From positions 806,001 through 870,000 of the forward strand of contig NZ_JARNTX010000001.1 in NCBI RefSeq assembly GCF_029433095.1: a stretch of 64,000 nucleotides of DNA, in the 5' to 3' direction. Below are positions 8,841-16,317 of the stretch, piece after piece (position 1 is the first letter of the stretch; each line of letters begins with the position of its first letter). This DNA comes from Hymenobacter sp. YC55 (GTDB lineage: Bacteria; Bacteroidota; Bacteroidia; Cytophagales; Hymenobacteraceae). The notes beneath the pieces were generated by a model, which was not told where the DNA came from, did not search any database, and worked only from the letters and a program-made list of their open reading frames with translations. A program made the translations under genes and the position numbers.

Positions 8841-8870
8841 TTGGGTAGATGCGTCGTCTGCCTATCTTTG
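8841..8870 (+). promoter_or_regulatory. Bacteroidota-type sigma promoter of lpdA
   Basis: TTG at 8841-8843, a 19-base spacer, then TATCTTTG at 8863-8870. This matches the Bacteroidota housekeeping consensus TTG-N17-20-TAnnTTTG. Transcription would begin about 7 bases later, giving a leader of roughly 60 bases. Confidence 0.75.
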
Positions 8871-8939
8871 CCCACCCCGTTGGCGTGGCAGTTAGCCCGA
8901 CGCGGGACTTTCCCTTTTCACCTTCAACCTGAAAACACT

Positions 8940-10334
8940 ATGGCATTGCAATACGACCTGGTCGTGGTCGGCTCCGGGCCGGGCGGCTATGTGGCCGCCA
9001 TCCGCGCTTCCCAACTTGGTCTGAAAGTCGGCGTCATCGAGCGAGAGTCGCTCGGCGGCATCTGCCTCAACTGGGGCTGCATTCCCACCAAAGCTCTGCT
9101 CAAAAGTGCTCAGGTGTTTGAATACCTAAACCACGCCAGCGAATACGGTCTGAAAGCCGATGGCGTGAGCTTCGATTTCAACGCCGTCATCAGCCGCAGC
9201 CGTGGCGTGGCCGATGGCATGAGCAAGGGCATCAATTTCCTCTTCAAAAAGAACAAGATCGACGCCATCATGGGCACGGGCAAGCTGCTGGCTCCCGGCA
9301 AAGTCGAGCTAACCAAAGCCGACGGCACCAAGGATACGGTAGAAGCCAAGCATATCATTCTGGCTACCGGTGCCCGCGCCCGTCAGCTGCCCAACCTACC
9401 CATCGACGACAAGAAAATTATTGGCTACCGCAAAGCCATGAGCCTCGAAAAACAGCCGAAACGCCTCGTAGTGGTGGGTTCGGGTGCCATTGGGGTTGAG
9501 TTTGCGTACTTCTACCGCGCCATGGGCTCGGAGGTGACAGTGGTGGAGTATCTACCCCGCATCGTGCCCGTGGAGGACGAAGAAGTATCGCGCCAGATGG
9601 AGAAGTCGTTCAAGAAAATGGGCATCAACGTGCTTACCAGCGCCGAGGTAACCAAAGTCGACACCAGCGGCGAAGGCTGCAACGTCACCATCAAAACCGA
9701 GAAGGGTGAGCAGCAAATTGCTTGCGATGTGGTGCTAAGCGCCGTTGGCGTGACTACCAACCTGGAAAACATCGGCCTCGAAGAACTTGGTATCAAAGTA
9801 GACCGTGGCCGCGTCATCGTCGACGACTACTACCAAACCAACGTGCCCGGCATCTATGCCATTGGCGACATTATTCCAGGGCCCGCGTTGGCACACGTTG
9901 CTTCAGCCGAAGGTATTATCTGCGTTGAGAAAATTGCGGGTCACCACCCCGAGCCGCTCAACTACCAGAACATTCCTGGCTGTACGTACGCTACGCCAGA
10001 AATTGCTTCTGTTGGCCTCACCGAAGCCGAAGCCAAAAAGCAGGGTTACGACATTTTGGTTGGTAAATTCCCGTTCTCTGCCTCCGGCAAAGCTTCCGCA
10101 GGTGGCGTGAAGGATGGCTTCGTGAAAGTTATCTTCGACAAGAAGTACGGCGAGTGGCTAGGTGCCCACATGATTGGCTCGAACGTGACTGAGATGATTG
10201 CCGAAGTGGTGGTAGCCCGCAAACTGGAAACTACCGGCCACGAAATCATCAAGTCGGTGCACCCGCACCCCACCATGAGCGAAGCTGTGATGGAAGCCGC
10301 TGCCGCAGCTTACGGCGAAGTGATTCACTTGTAA
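8940..10334 (+). CDS. lpdA: Dihydrolipoyl dehydrogenase (E3)
   Basis: A 464-residue FAD- and NAD-dependent enzyme that reoxidises dihydrolipoamide in the pyruvate, 2-oxoglutarate and branched-chain 2-oxoacid dehydrogenase complexes. FAD motif GSGPGG at 11-16; redox disulfide Cys42-x4-Cys47 in GGICLNWGCIPTK; a second GxGxxG (VVGSGAIGVEF) for NAD; and the C-terminal interface His443/Glu448 pair in HPHPTMSE, almost the same numbering as the E. coli enzyme. The ATG at 8940 gives MALQYDLVVVGSGPGG; upstream open frame lies within the promoter leader. It is followed by its own terminator, so it appears monocistronic, and no E1 or E2 gene is nearby. Confidence 0.96.
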   Translation: MALQYDLVVVGSGPGGYVAAIRASQLGLKVGVIERESLGGICLNWGCIPTKALLKSAQVFEYLNHASEYGLKADGVSFDFNAVISRSRGVADGMSKGINFLFKKNKIDAIMGTGKLLAPGKVELTKADGTKDTVEAKHIILATGARARQLPNLPIDDKKIIGYRKAMSLEKQPKRLVVVGSGAIGVEFAYFYRAMGSEVTVVEYLPRIVPVEDEEVSRQMEKSFKKMGINVLTSAEVTKVDTSGEGCNVTIKTEKGEQQIACDVVLSAVGVTTNLENIGLEELGIKVDRGRVIVDDYYQTNVPGIYAIGDIIPGPALAHVASAEGIICVEKIAGHHPEPLNYQNIPGCTYATPEIASVGLTEAEAKKQGYDILVGKFPFSASGKASAGGVKDGFVKVIFDKKYGEWLGAHMIGSNVTEMIAEVVVARKLETTGHEIIKSVHPHPTMSEAVMEAAAAAYGEVIHL

Positions 10335-10356
10335 GCTGTAGCCTATAGTCTTATTG

Positions 10357-10396
10357 AAAGCCCCAACCTTAATTAGGTTGGGGCTTTTTGTTTTTA
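10357..10396 (+). terminator. Rho-independent terminator after lpdA
   Basis: AAAGCCCCAACCT (10357-10369) and AGGTTGGGGCTTT (10375-10387) form a perfect 13-bp stem with a 5-base loop, followed by T-rich sequence. Confidence 0.95.
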
Positions 10397-10545
10397 ATAG
10401 AATGCTAAGGGGTAAAATGGCCCCGATGAGTCAGTGTCGTTGCGTGCCAACATACAAGGCGCCGTTCAGTTAGCATAGTACGCGCTGGAACTATGCTAGT
10501 GCCCTGCCGTATCCTGTTTATTTCGCTCCCACCACTTGCAAGCTC

Positions 10546-10737
10546 ATGAAGCTTTCTTATCGTTTGCTGATCACCTTATTACTGATTGGAGTAGCACTGG
10601 TCCTGACGGCCGCACTATTCAAAACGCAGCATTATCCTGGCAGTGACCTATTGATATTGTTGGGATTAGCAATTCAGTTTGTAGCGGGAGTACTAGTCGT
10701 CTGGAAGTTCGCCAACAGGTTAGGCAACAAAGAGTAG
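10546..10737 (+). CDS. Small two-helix membrane protein
   Basis: A 63-residue protein with two predicted transmembrane helices (about 6-25 and 34-54) and a charged C-terminus (FANRLGNKE). The segment between the helices, FKTQHYPGSD, resembles the FKIQHWPGA-type motif seen near the N-terminus of the gliding/secretion motor protein GldL and in many small Bacteroidota membrane proteins. This one lacks the long GldL cytoplasmic part. The function is unknown; the resemblance is from memory and not a demonstrated homology. Confidence 0.6.
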   Translation: MKLSYRLLITLLLIGVALVLTAALFKTQHYPGSDLLILLGLAIQFVAGVLVVWKFANRLGNKE

Positions 10738-10900
10738 GTCGCTAGCATACATCAGTTCACTAGCTGATCGTAAATACCAATAACTCATGTAGATGATAGT
10801 AGGCCTTAGTAACCTTACCCTAAAAAGGGTTCAATCCAGAGCTGAGCACTGAATTGCACCAACTACACAAGGCTACAGAACTAGCATAGCCACAAACGGA

Positions 10901-10936
10901 AGCCGGCCGCCTCGACGGGGGTCGAAGCGGCCGGCT
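10901..10936. repeat. 16-bp GC-rich hairpin
   Basis: AGCCGGCCGCCTCGAC (10901-10916) pairs with 10921-10936 through one wobble around a GGGG loop. There is no T tract, so it is not a typical intrinsic terminator. Confidence 0.7.
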
Positions 10937-11045
10937 ACTTGGTTCGAATAGTGGCGAAACAACTGCATCTAGCAAGCTGCCCGGTATTCGAAAATGCTAC
11001 AGGCGGGGTGGGGTTTGCGCCTGCTCAAACGGAGCGTGGGAATTG

Positions 11046-11082
11046 GCTACTGGCTAATGGGGGGGATTCATTAGCCGGTAGC
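11046..11082. repeat. 14-bp hairpin
   Basis: GCTACTGGCTAATG (11046-11059) pairs with CATTAGCCGGTAGC (11069-11082) through one wobble. A T run follows about 20 bases later at 11102, so it may end transcription from the left. Confidence 0.6.
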
Positions 11083-11089
11083 GAGAGCA

Positions 11090-11260
11090 ATATTACAAAG
11101 ATTTTTTTAAACTAGTAAGTGTTAGCTTACTCTTTTTAGTAAGTACATACTCACTTTAAGAAATTCATCAATGCAATCGATTGCTTTTCAAAAACTTATG
11201 ACTGGATTATTTTTTCAAAAATTTGAAAATATTTTTCTAATGGTAAGTGAGTTAGCCTGA
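11090..11260. other. AT-rich island with repeated AGTAAGT motifs
   Basis: A sharply AT-rich patch in an otherwise GC-rich sequence. It contains AGTAAGTGTTAGCTTACT (11114-11131, arms AGTAAG/CTTACT), AGTAAGTACATACTCACT (11138-11155, near-inverted arms), a further GGTAAGTGAGTTAG near 11242, and the perfect inverted repeat TTTTCAAA-AA-TTTGAAAA (11212-11229). It lies downstream of argH. It could be a protein-binding region, a weak terminator zone or remains of acquired DNA; the sequence does not decide. Confidence 0.5.
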
Positions 11261-11280
11261 AATCGGCGCCAATGCCTTTC

Positions 11281-12588
11281 CTAGCGGCCTCGAAGTACTC
11301 GACTCTTTTCTCGCACTTGCGCTGCTTTGTCGTGAATTTCGGTTAGCCCTAGGTTGTGAACGCTACCTAAGTGAGTAGTGTGAAACTCACGGTGTGGCAC
11401 ATAGTTACCCTCGTTTACGGCAACTCCTACTTGTTTATACGCTTCGCGGAAAGGTACCCCGGCCTGAATAAGCTGGTTGATGTTTTCAACCGAAAAAACA
11501 CCGTCATACTTCGACTGATTCAGCAGATCAGGCTTGATCTTAAGTTCTGGCAACGCAAACAGCAGGATGTCGAGGATGTCGAGGAACTGCATCATCGGCT
11601 CGAACAGAATCTCCTTTAGAATTTGAAAGTCGCGGTGGTAGCCGCTAGGCAGGTTGTTAGTGGCGAGCATGATGGTGGTGGGCAAACCTTGCAGGGCGTT
11701 GCAGCGCGCCCGCACCAGCTCAAACACATCCGGGTTTTTCTTGTGCGGCATAATGCTGGACCCAGTTGTGAAAGCGGCGGGCAATTCCACAAAAGCCAAG
11801 TCTTGGCTGTTGTAGAGCACCAGGTCATAGGCCATCTTCGAAAGGGTAGCTCCAACACCCGCCAGTGCGAAAGCCACGGTCTTCTCGGTTTTGCCCCGCA
11901 GCATTTGCGCTCCTACCGAACTGACGGCGAGCTGACCGAAGCCCATTTCCTGTGTGGTTTGTTGCCGGTCGATGGGGAAGCTGCTGCCAAAACCAGCCCC
12001 CGAGCCTAAGGGGTTTTGGTCGGCTACGGTGTGGGCCGCCTCCAGCAAAGCCAAGTCGAGCAGTAAATGTTCGGCATAGGCAGAAAACCACAAGCCGAAG
12101 CTGCTAGGCATAGCTGCTTGAAAGTGGGTGTAGCCGGGCATCAGGTCGGCTTGGTGGGCTTCGGCTTTCTGTAGAAGAACATCAACCAGTGCCATAATCT
12201 GGCTGGCTGCTTGCTCGGTGTAGTCTTTCAAGAAAAGCTGGATGGCGGTCAGCACTTGGTCGTTGCGGGAGCGGGCCGTGTGGATCTTCTTGCCGGCGTC
12301 GCCAAACTTCTCGGTTAGATAAGCCTCTATTTTCGAGTGGACATCTTCGAAGCTTTCATCGATATTAAAAGTACCTTCCTCTAGTTGTGTTGCCAGCTCA
12401 GCCAAGCCTACCTGAAGCTGCTGGTTTTCCTCCGCGGAAATGAGTCCAACTTTGGCCAGCATGCTGGCTTGTGCTTTAGAAGCCTTTACGTCAAACCGCG
12501 CTAGATACAGGTCCAGCTCCCGGTCTTTACCAACCGTGAACTGTTCGATTTTCTTGTCAACGGCGATGCCTTTGTCCCAAATTTTCAT
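11281..12588 (-). CDS. argH: Argininosuccinate lyase
   Basis: A 435-residue member of the fumarase/aspartase superfamily that splits argininosuccinate into arginine and fumarate, the last step of arginine synthesis. The superfamily signature TGSSIMPHKKNPD lies at about 275-287 (catalytic-loop serines 277-278). Other conserved blocks are HTARSRNDQV near 104 and the GYTHFQ(A)A block near 155. The start MKIWDKGIAVDK is normal for Bacteroidota ArgH. It is a separate minus-strand unit next to the other arginine genes; its 3' flank is the AT-rich island. Confidence 0.96.
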   Translation of the reverse strand: MKIWDKGIAVDKKIEQFTVGKDRELDLYLARFDVKASKAQASMLAKVGLISAEENQQLQVGLAELATQLEEGTFNIDESFEDVHSKIEAYLTEKFGDAGKKIHTARSRNDQVLTAIQLFLKDYTEQAASQIMALVDVLLQKAEAHQADLMPGYTHFQAAMPSSFGLWFSAYAEHLLLDLALLEAAHTVADQNPLGSGAGFGSSFPIDRQQTTQEMGFGQLAVSSVGAQMLRGKTEKTVAFALAGVGATLSKMAYDLVLYNSQDLAFVELPAAFTTGSSIMPHKKNPDVFELVRARCNALQGLPTTIMLATNNLPSGYHRDFQILKEILFEPMMQFLDILDILLFALPELKIKPDLLNQSKYDGVFSVENINQLIQAGVPFREAYKQVGVAVNEGNYVPHREFHTTHLGSVHNLGLTEIHDKAAQVREKSRVLRGR

Positions 12589-12770
12589 AAGTCGATTTCT
12601 AAAGAAGGCCGTCTGCTGGACTTCCTGATGCTAGGTTTTGCTATGCAAGCTAAGCTGTACGGGCAATGACCCCGACTGTCGCAATTAGCCCTGTTTTTGT
12701 CGGTTTAAGCCCCAGGGTGGGGTAAGGTGAGTGGTACTTTAGTGTATCATCCACTAAGCCATAAAACGCC

Positions 12771-13235
12771 ATGCCAAATGTCACCCCGTTTCTGACCTAC
12801 AATGATAAAGCAGAAGAAGCAGCGAAACTTTACACCAGCCTTTTCAACGATTCGAGTATTACGAAAACTACCTACTACCCCGAAGGCTCACCTATGCCAA
12901 CGGGCAGCGTAATGACGGTTGAATTTGAATTAAACAAGCAAAAGTATGTGGCGCTTAATGGGGGGCCGCACTTTGCGTTTACCGAGGGGTTCTCATTATC
13001 GGTAAGTTGTACAAGTCAGGCCGAGATAGACGAGCTATGGGACAAGCTTACGGCCAATGGTGGCCAGCCAGGCCAGTGTGGGTGGCTCAAAGATCAGTTT
13101 GGGGTATCTTGGCAAATCACGCCGGCCAACATGGGGCAGCTGCTGCAAAGCAATGATCCGGCGCGGGGGCAACGCAAAATGGCCGCCATGCTACAGATGC
13201 ACAAAATCGACATTGCAACGCTGGAGCAAGCCTAA
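12771..13235 (+). CDS. VOC-fold (PhnB-like, PF06983) protein
   Basis: A 154-residue single-domain protein of the vicinal-oxygen-chelate/PhnB type. It has the N-terminal MPNVTPFLTYNDKAEEAAKLYTSLF beta-alpha unit (positions 1-25), the EFELNKQKYVALNGGP strand pair, and a C-terminal WLKDQFGVSWQITP strand. Members bind small molecules, some with a metal; the physiological role of most is unknown, and older annotations as ubiquinone methyltransferase are not supported. It is transcribed toward argE and ends 2 bp from the argE stop, with no terminator between. It interrupts the minus-strand arginine genes (argH to one side, argE-argB to the other). Confidence 0.85.
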   Translation: MPNVTPFLTYNDKAEEAAKLYTSLFNDSSITKTTYYPEGSPMPTGSVMTVEFELNKQKYVALNGGPHFAFTEGFSLSVSCTSQAEIDELWDKLTANGGQPGQCGWLKDQFGVSWQITPANMGQLLQSNDPARGQRKMAAMLQMHKIDIATLEQA

Positions 13236-13237
13236 TC

Positions 13238-14305
13238 CTACAACTCCAATCCGTCCAGCAGCGCTATGTAGCCTTGAATCCCGGCTCGTATCTCGCTGAG
13301 CAGGATGTACTCATCGGGCGTATGGGAGCGGGCAGAGTCACCAGGACCAATCTTGAGGGTGTCGAATGGCATCATCGATTGGTCCGACAGCGTAGCGGAA
13401 CCGAACGGTCGGCGGCCTTGGGCTAGACCTTTGCGCACCAGCGGATGATCTAGGGCAATGCGGGAGGAATTGAGGTGCGTAGAGCGAGGCGTAACGTCGG
13501 CTCCCACATGCTCCCGAACTAAGTGCACCACTTCCTCATTGCTGTACAACTCGTTGGTGCGCACGTCCACCACAAATTGGCATTTGTCGGGCACTACATT
13601 GTGCTGCGAGCCGGCCTGCACCTGCGTGACAGTGGTTTTGACAGGCCCAAGCAACTCCGATACTTTCGGAAACTGGTACTGCTGAAACCACCGAATGTCG
13701 GGTATGGCTTTGTAGAGGGCATTGTCGCCCTCGTCGCGGGCGGCGTGGCCGGTGCGGCCGTGGGTCACGCAGTCCAGCACTATCAGGCCTTTTTCGGCAA
13801 TGGCCATATCCATTTGGGTTGGCTCACCTACAATACCCAAGTCCACTTTTCCGAACTGCGGCAAAACGCTCCGGATACCGCCTGCGCCCGAAACTTCCTC
13901 CTCTGCCGTAATGGCGCATAGCAAGTTGAAAGCGGGGCGCTGCTGCTGGAAATACAGGAAAGTGGCCAGTAAACTCACAGCCGAAGCGCCGGCGTCGTTG
14001 CTGCCGAGCCCGATCAGCTTATCGCCTTCTAGCACGGCTCCGAACGGGTCATAGGTCCAAGTACTGCCCGGCTTTACGGTGTCGTGGTGGGAGTTGAGCA
14101 GCAGGGTAGGGCGGGCGGCATCAAAGTTTGCAGCTACGGCCCACACGTTATGGCCAGCGCGTTGGGGCTGCGCACCATGTGCAGCCAGGAAGTTGAAAAT
14201 TAGGTCAGCCGTGGCACCTTCTTCCCGCGAGAAAGAAGGCGTTCTGATTAGCTGAATCAGCAGCTGAATAGCCCCTTCGGAAAGACGTTCGATTAGCTCT
14301 GGCAT
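13238..14305 (-). CDS. argE: ArgE-type M20 deacylase (N-acyl-ornithine/citrulline deacylase)
   Basis: A 355-residue M20 metallopeptidase with two zinc sites. The ligands are visible: His73 and Asp75 in SHHDTV, Asp104 in GSNDAGAS, and the Glu135/Glu136 pair in TAEEE, where Glu135 is the likely catalytic base. In Bacteroidota that use an N-acylornithine carbamoyltransferase, this enzyme removes the acyl group after carbamoylation, from N-acetyl- or N-succinyl-citrulline, to give citrulline for ArgG. It overlaps argB by 13 bp, so argB-argE form one operon on the minus strand. The acyl group it accepts should match the carbamoyltransferase at 25540. Confidence 0.88.
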   Translation of the reverse strand: MPELIERLSEGAIQLLIQLIRTPSFSREEGATADLIFNFLAAHGAQPQRAGHNVWAVAANFDAARPTLLLNSHHDTVKPGSTWTYDPFGAVLEGDKLIGLGSNDAGASAVSLLATFLYFQQQRPAFNLLCAITAEEEVSGAGGIRSVLPQFGKVDLGIVGEPTQMDMAIAEKGLIVLDCVTHGRTGHAARDEGDNALYKAIPDIRWFQQYQFPKVSELLGPVKTTVTQVQAGSQHNVVPDKCQFVVDVRTNELYSNEEVVHLVREHVGADVTPRSTHLNSSRIALDHPLVRKGLAQGRRPFGSATLSDQSMMPFDTLKIGPGDSARSHTPDEYILLSEIRAGIQGYIALLDGLEL

Positions 14306-15075
14306 AGAATCGTTTTCACGGGCTCGTTGATTTTCAAAGCATTTTCGATGACTACCGTAGCTACTCCAGCTTCCAACGCAGCAAAGGCGTTGTCAAGTTT
14401 GGGTATCATGCCGGCGGCAATTATGCCCTCTGCCTTCAGGGCCTGGTACTGCTCTGGTGTAATGAGCGGAATCACCGAGGACTCGTCGTTGATATTGGTC
14501 AGCACGCCATCTTTCTCGAAGCAGAAATGCAGCTCCACCGTGTACGAGCCCGCTAAAGCACGAGCCAGAGTGCTGGCAATAGTATCGGCGTTGGTGTTGA
14601 GCAATTGGCCGTGGCCGTCGTGGGTGATGGCGCAGAAAATAGGGGTAAGGCCAGCTTCAAGCAGTTGCTTCAGCAAGGAAGTATTGATGCTCTGCTCATT
14701 CAGGTCGCCCACGAATCCGTAGTCGATGCTGCGCACGGGGCGCTTGGTAGCCAGTATGGCGTTGCCATCGGCGCCCGAGAGGCCGAGGGCGTTAACGCCC
14801 TGCTCTTGCAGCAGCGCCACCACTTGCTTGTTGGTTTTGCCGGCGTAGAACATTGTCACAATATCAAGGGTGGCGGCGTCGGTGATGCGGCGGCCTTCCA
14901 CCATCTGCGGCTCTATGCCAAGGCGGCTTAGCATTTGGCTGGCACCCTTGCCGCCGCCGTGCACTAGTATTTTGGGACCTTCGATGCGCGCCAACTCGCC
15001 AAGAAAATAGCGGAGTTGCGATTCGTCGTCGATAATGCCACCCCCTATTTTGAATATTTTCAGGACTTTGCTCAT
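14293..15075 (-). CDS. argB: Acetylglutamate (N-acylglutamate) kinase
   Basis: A 260-residue amino-acid-kinase-fold enzyme that phosphorylates N-acylglutamate, the second step of arginine synthesis. It starts MSKVLKIFKIGGG (ATG at 15075), giving the phosphate-binding Lys/Gly motif at the N-terminus; a 12-codon upstream extension has no support. The acyl-substrate loop KILVHGGGKGASQ and the later GADGNAIL and ITDAAT blocks are typical of ArgB. It is the first gene of the argB-argE unit and is divergent from the GNAT-argG arm, across a 615-bp structured intergenic region. Confidence 0.94.
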   Translation of the reverse strand: MSKVLKIFKIGGGIIDDESQLRYFLGELARIEGPKILVHGGGKGASQMLSRLGIEPQMVEGRRITDAATLDIVTMFYAGKTNKQVVALLQEQGVNALGLSGADGNAILATKRPVRSIDYGFVGDLNEQSINTSLLKQLLEAGLTPIFCAITHDGHGQLLNTNADTIASTLARALAGSYTVELHFCFEKDGVLTNINDESSVIPLITPEQYQALKAEGIIAAGMIPKLDNAFAALEAGVATVVIENALKINEPVKTILCQS

Positions 15076-15214
15076 AAGTAGATTAAGGTGAAACGGGGCG
15101 CTGACGGCCAAAAATGCGAGAATCTAGCCTCGCGTGCGGCCCTTCAAAATAGAAGGCCAGGATTGCTAAAGGTTTTTTAACATAGAGCCGGCAAAGTTTC
15201 CAAAAAAAAACATC

Positions 15215-15222
15215 TAGTTTTG
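15215..15222 (+). promoter_or_regulatory. Candidate -7 element before the arginine leader
   Basis: TAGTTTTG matches TAnnTTTG. No TTG is present at the expected distance, only a T-rich stretch near 15197, so this is a partial match. Transcription would begin near 15229, just before the first hairpin of the leader. Confidence 0.4.
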
Positions 15223-15228
15223 CAACGA

Positions 15229-15640
15229 TTTAGCGGTTCTAATGATTTAAACCGCAGAAACACTTACGCCGCTCCGCGGCATTTGTCATGGTTCGTCTCT
15301 CCTCTCATGTGCTTGTGCTACGACCCACGCTGGTCGTGCGAATCATGCCAGCTTAAGAGCTGGCTGCACTGTTTCGCCTGCGTTTTTAGCCACGCTAAAA
15401 ACCGGCACGGGGCCTTCCCTAGAACTACCCCGGTTGAAGAGAACATCTACGAATAACCAACTGACACGAGTGTAAGCCTTACTTAGTAGTATGCTTTTTC
15501 TGGCGAGCTATCAGCCAGAACGGCCTCCCCTAATCCGCGAAGTTATTCTCTTCGGTTTCAGGATTTTTCCCATAAACCGGTCTTTTTCCCGGTTGCCAAG
15601 CTGCTTCACTCGTAAGTAGTTTAAACTTTCTCTCCATTCG
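15229..15640 (+). ncRNA. Candidate structured leader RNA of the arginine operon
   Basis: Eight short inverted repeats follow one another, most without mismatch: GCGGTT/AACCGC (15233/15250), GCCGC/GCGGC (15268/15276), ACGACC/GGTCGT (15320/15332), GCCAGCT/AGCTGGC (15347/15358), GTTTTTAGC/GCTAAAAAC around a 3-base loop (15382/15394), CGGGG/CCCCG (15408/15428), TTCTGGC/GCCAGAA (15498/15514) and AACCGG/CCGGTT (15575/15589). They fill the space between divergent argB and the GNAT gene, just after a TAnnTTTG-like element. No known riboswitch, tmRNA or RNase P signature was recognised. Inverted repeats pair on either strand; plus-strand transcription is inferred from the candidate promoter and the downstream gene. 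A standalone small RNA is the alternative. Confidence 0.45.
15288..15356 (+). CDS. Possible 22-codon leader peptide
   Basis: An ATG at 15288 opens a 22-residue frame rich in Val (5), Leu (4) and Arg (3). Its TAA sits exactly in the loop of the GCCAGCT/AGCTGGC hairpin. A ribosome translating it would disrupt the third and fourth hairpins, the geometry expected for translation-coupled attenuation. No ribosome-binding sequence is visible, as is usual in this phylum. With only three Arg codons, none of them adjacent, chance is a real alternative. Confidence 0.2.
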   Translation: MVRLSSHVLVLRPTLVVRIMPA

Positions 15641-15690
15641 TCTTTCCGAGTCCGTTGTCTGATAGGCAGGCAACTAACCGAGCTTTGACC

Positions 15691-16269
15691 ATGATTTTAC
15701 GCGTAGCCAATGCTGCCGACGCGCAGTATGTGGAAACCCTTTGTCAATGGTATGAGGAATCTGCCAAACAGCGCGGCGTAGGCATCGCCAAGCGAGACCC
15801 TAACTATCTGATTAAGAAGATGGATAGAGGTGACTCCATTATTGCTTTCATCGACGATCAGCTGGCTGGCTTCTGCTACATCGAAACCTTCGAGGACAAC
15901 AAGTTTGTGGTCAACTCGGGATTGATAGTGAACACCGAGCTGCGCAAGGAGGGATTAGGCCGCGCTATCAAGCACGAGGTGTTCAAGCTCTCCCGAACCA
16001 AGTATCCGCAGGCTAAGATTTTCGGTATCACGACCAGCATGGCTGTGATGAAAATCAACACCGAGCTCGGTTACAAGCCCGTCACGTTCACCGAGCTAAC
16101 GCAAAGCGACGACTTCTGGAAAGGCTGCTCGAGCTGCAAGAACTACGGCATCTTGATGGAAAATCAGCGCAAAATGTGTCTGTGCACCGGCATGGTCTAC
16201 GACACGCTGAACGACCAGTACAGTCAGCCGGCACAAGCCAGCATCGAAATCTTAAATCAAGAGAAGTGA
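15691..16269 (+). CDS. GNAT acyltransferase of the arginine operon, presumed N-acylglutamate synthase
   Basis: A 192-residue GNAT-fold enzyme starting MILRVANAADAQYV (ATG at 15691; an upstream 12-codon extension looks non-coding). The acyl-CoA pyrophosphate loop RKEGLGRA is at 85-92. It precedes argG, argC and argD, the same relative position as a GNAT gene in Bacteroides arginine loci. No argA or argJ is present here, so it is the natural candidate for the first step, transfer of an acetyl or succinyl group to glutamate. A C-terminal segment carries Cys146, Cys149, Cys163 and Cys165 (CSSC and CLC), a four-cysteine arrangement unusual for GNATs that could bind a metal. The fold is secure; the reaction is inferred. 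Confidence 0.8.
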   Translation: MILRVANAADAQYVETLCQWYEESAKQRGVGIAKRDPNYLIKKMDRGDSIIAFIDDQLAGFCYIETFEDNKFVVNSGLIVNTELRKEGLGRAIKHEVFKLSRTKYPQAKIFGITTSMAVMKINTELGYKPVTFTELTQSDDFWKGCSSCKNYGILMENQRKMCLCTGMVYDTLNDQYSQPAQASIEILNQEK

Positions 16270-16317
16270 GTGTAAATTTGGCGGCAAATCTCGCCTGCTG
16301 ACTTTGCCAAGGTCACT

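Larger units (their letters stand above)
8398..8939. other. 542-bp divergent intergenic region upstream of lpdA
   Basis: This gap separates the divergently transcribed TPR gene and lpdA. It holds two operator-like inverted repeats (8693-8713 and 8729-8748) and the lpdA promoter (8841-8870). An open frame at 8465-8710 shows no protein-like composition. Nothing else is recognisable. Confidence 0.6.
10738..11280. other. 543-bp convergent intergenic region with hairpins and an AT-rich island
   Basis: Between the small membrane gene and the 3' end of argH. It contains two long hairpins (10901-10936 and 11046-11082) and an AT-rich stretch with repeated AGTAAGT words (11090-11260). No coding sequence or tRNA was recognised. 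Confidence 0.6.

Noticed and set aside
10935..10960. GGTTCGAAT resembling a tRNA T loop
   Set aside because: It is not followed by the pairing CC of a T arm, and no acceptor or anticodon arm can be built around it.
15220..15456. A 78-codon Cys-rich frame across the hairpin chain in the arginine intergenic region
   Set aside because: It starts before the predicted transcription start, has no conserved-looking features, and its sequence is explained by the dense short inverted repeats.
15229..15640. Idea that the hairpin chain is tmRNA because a frame ends GAAGAGAACATCTACGAATAA
   Set aside because: The would-be tag does not end in the usual ALAA, and no tRNA-like acceptor or T arm with CCA was found at the ends.
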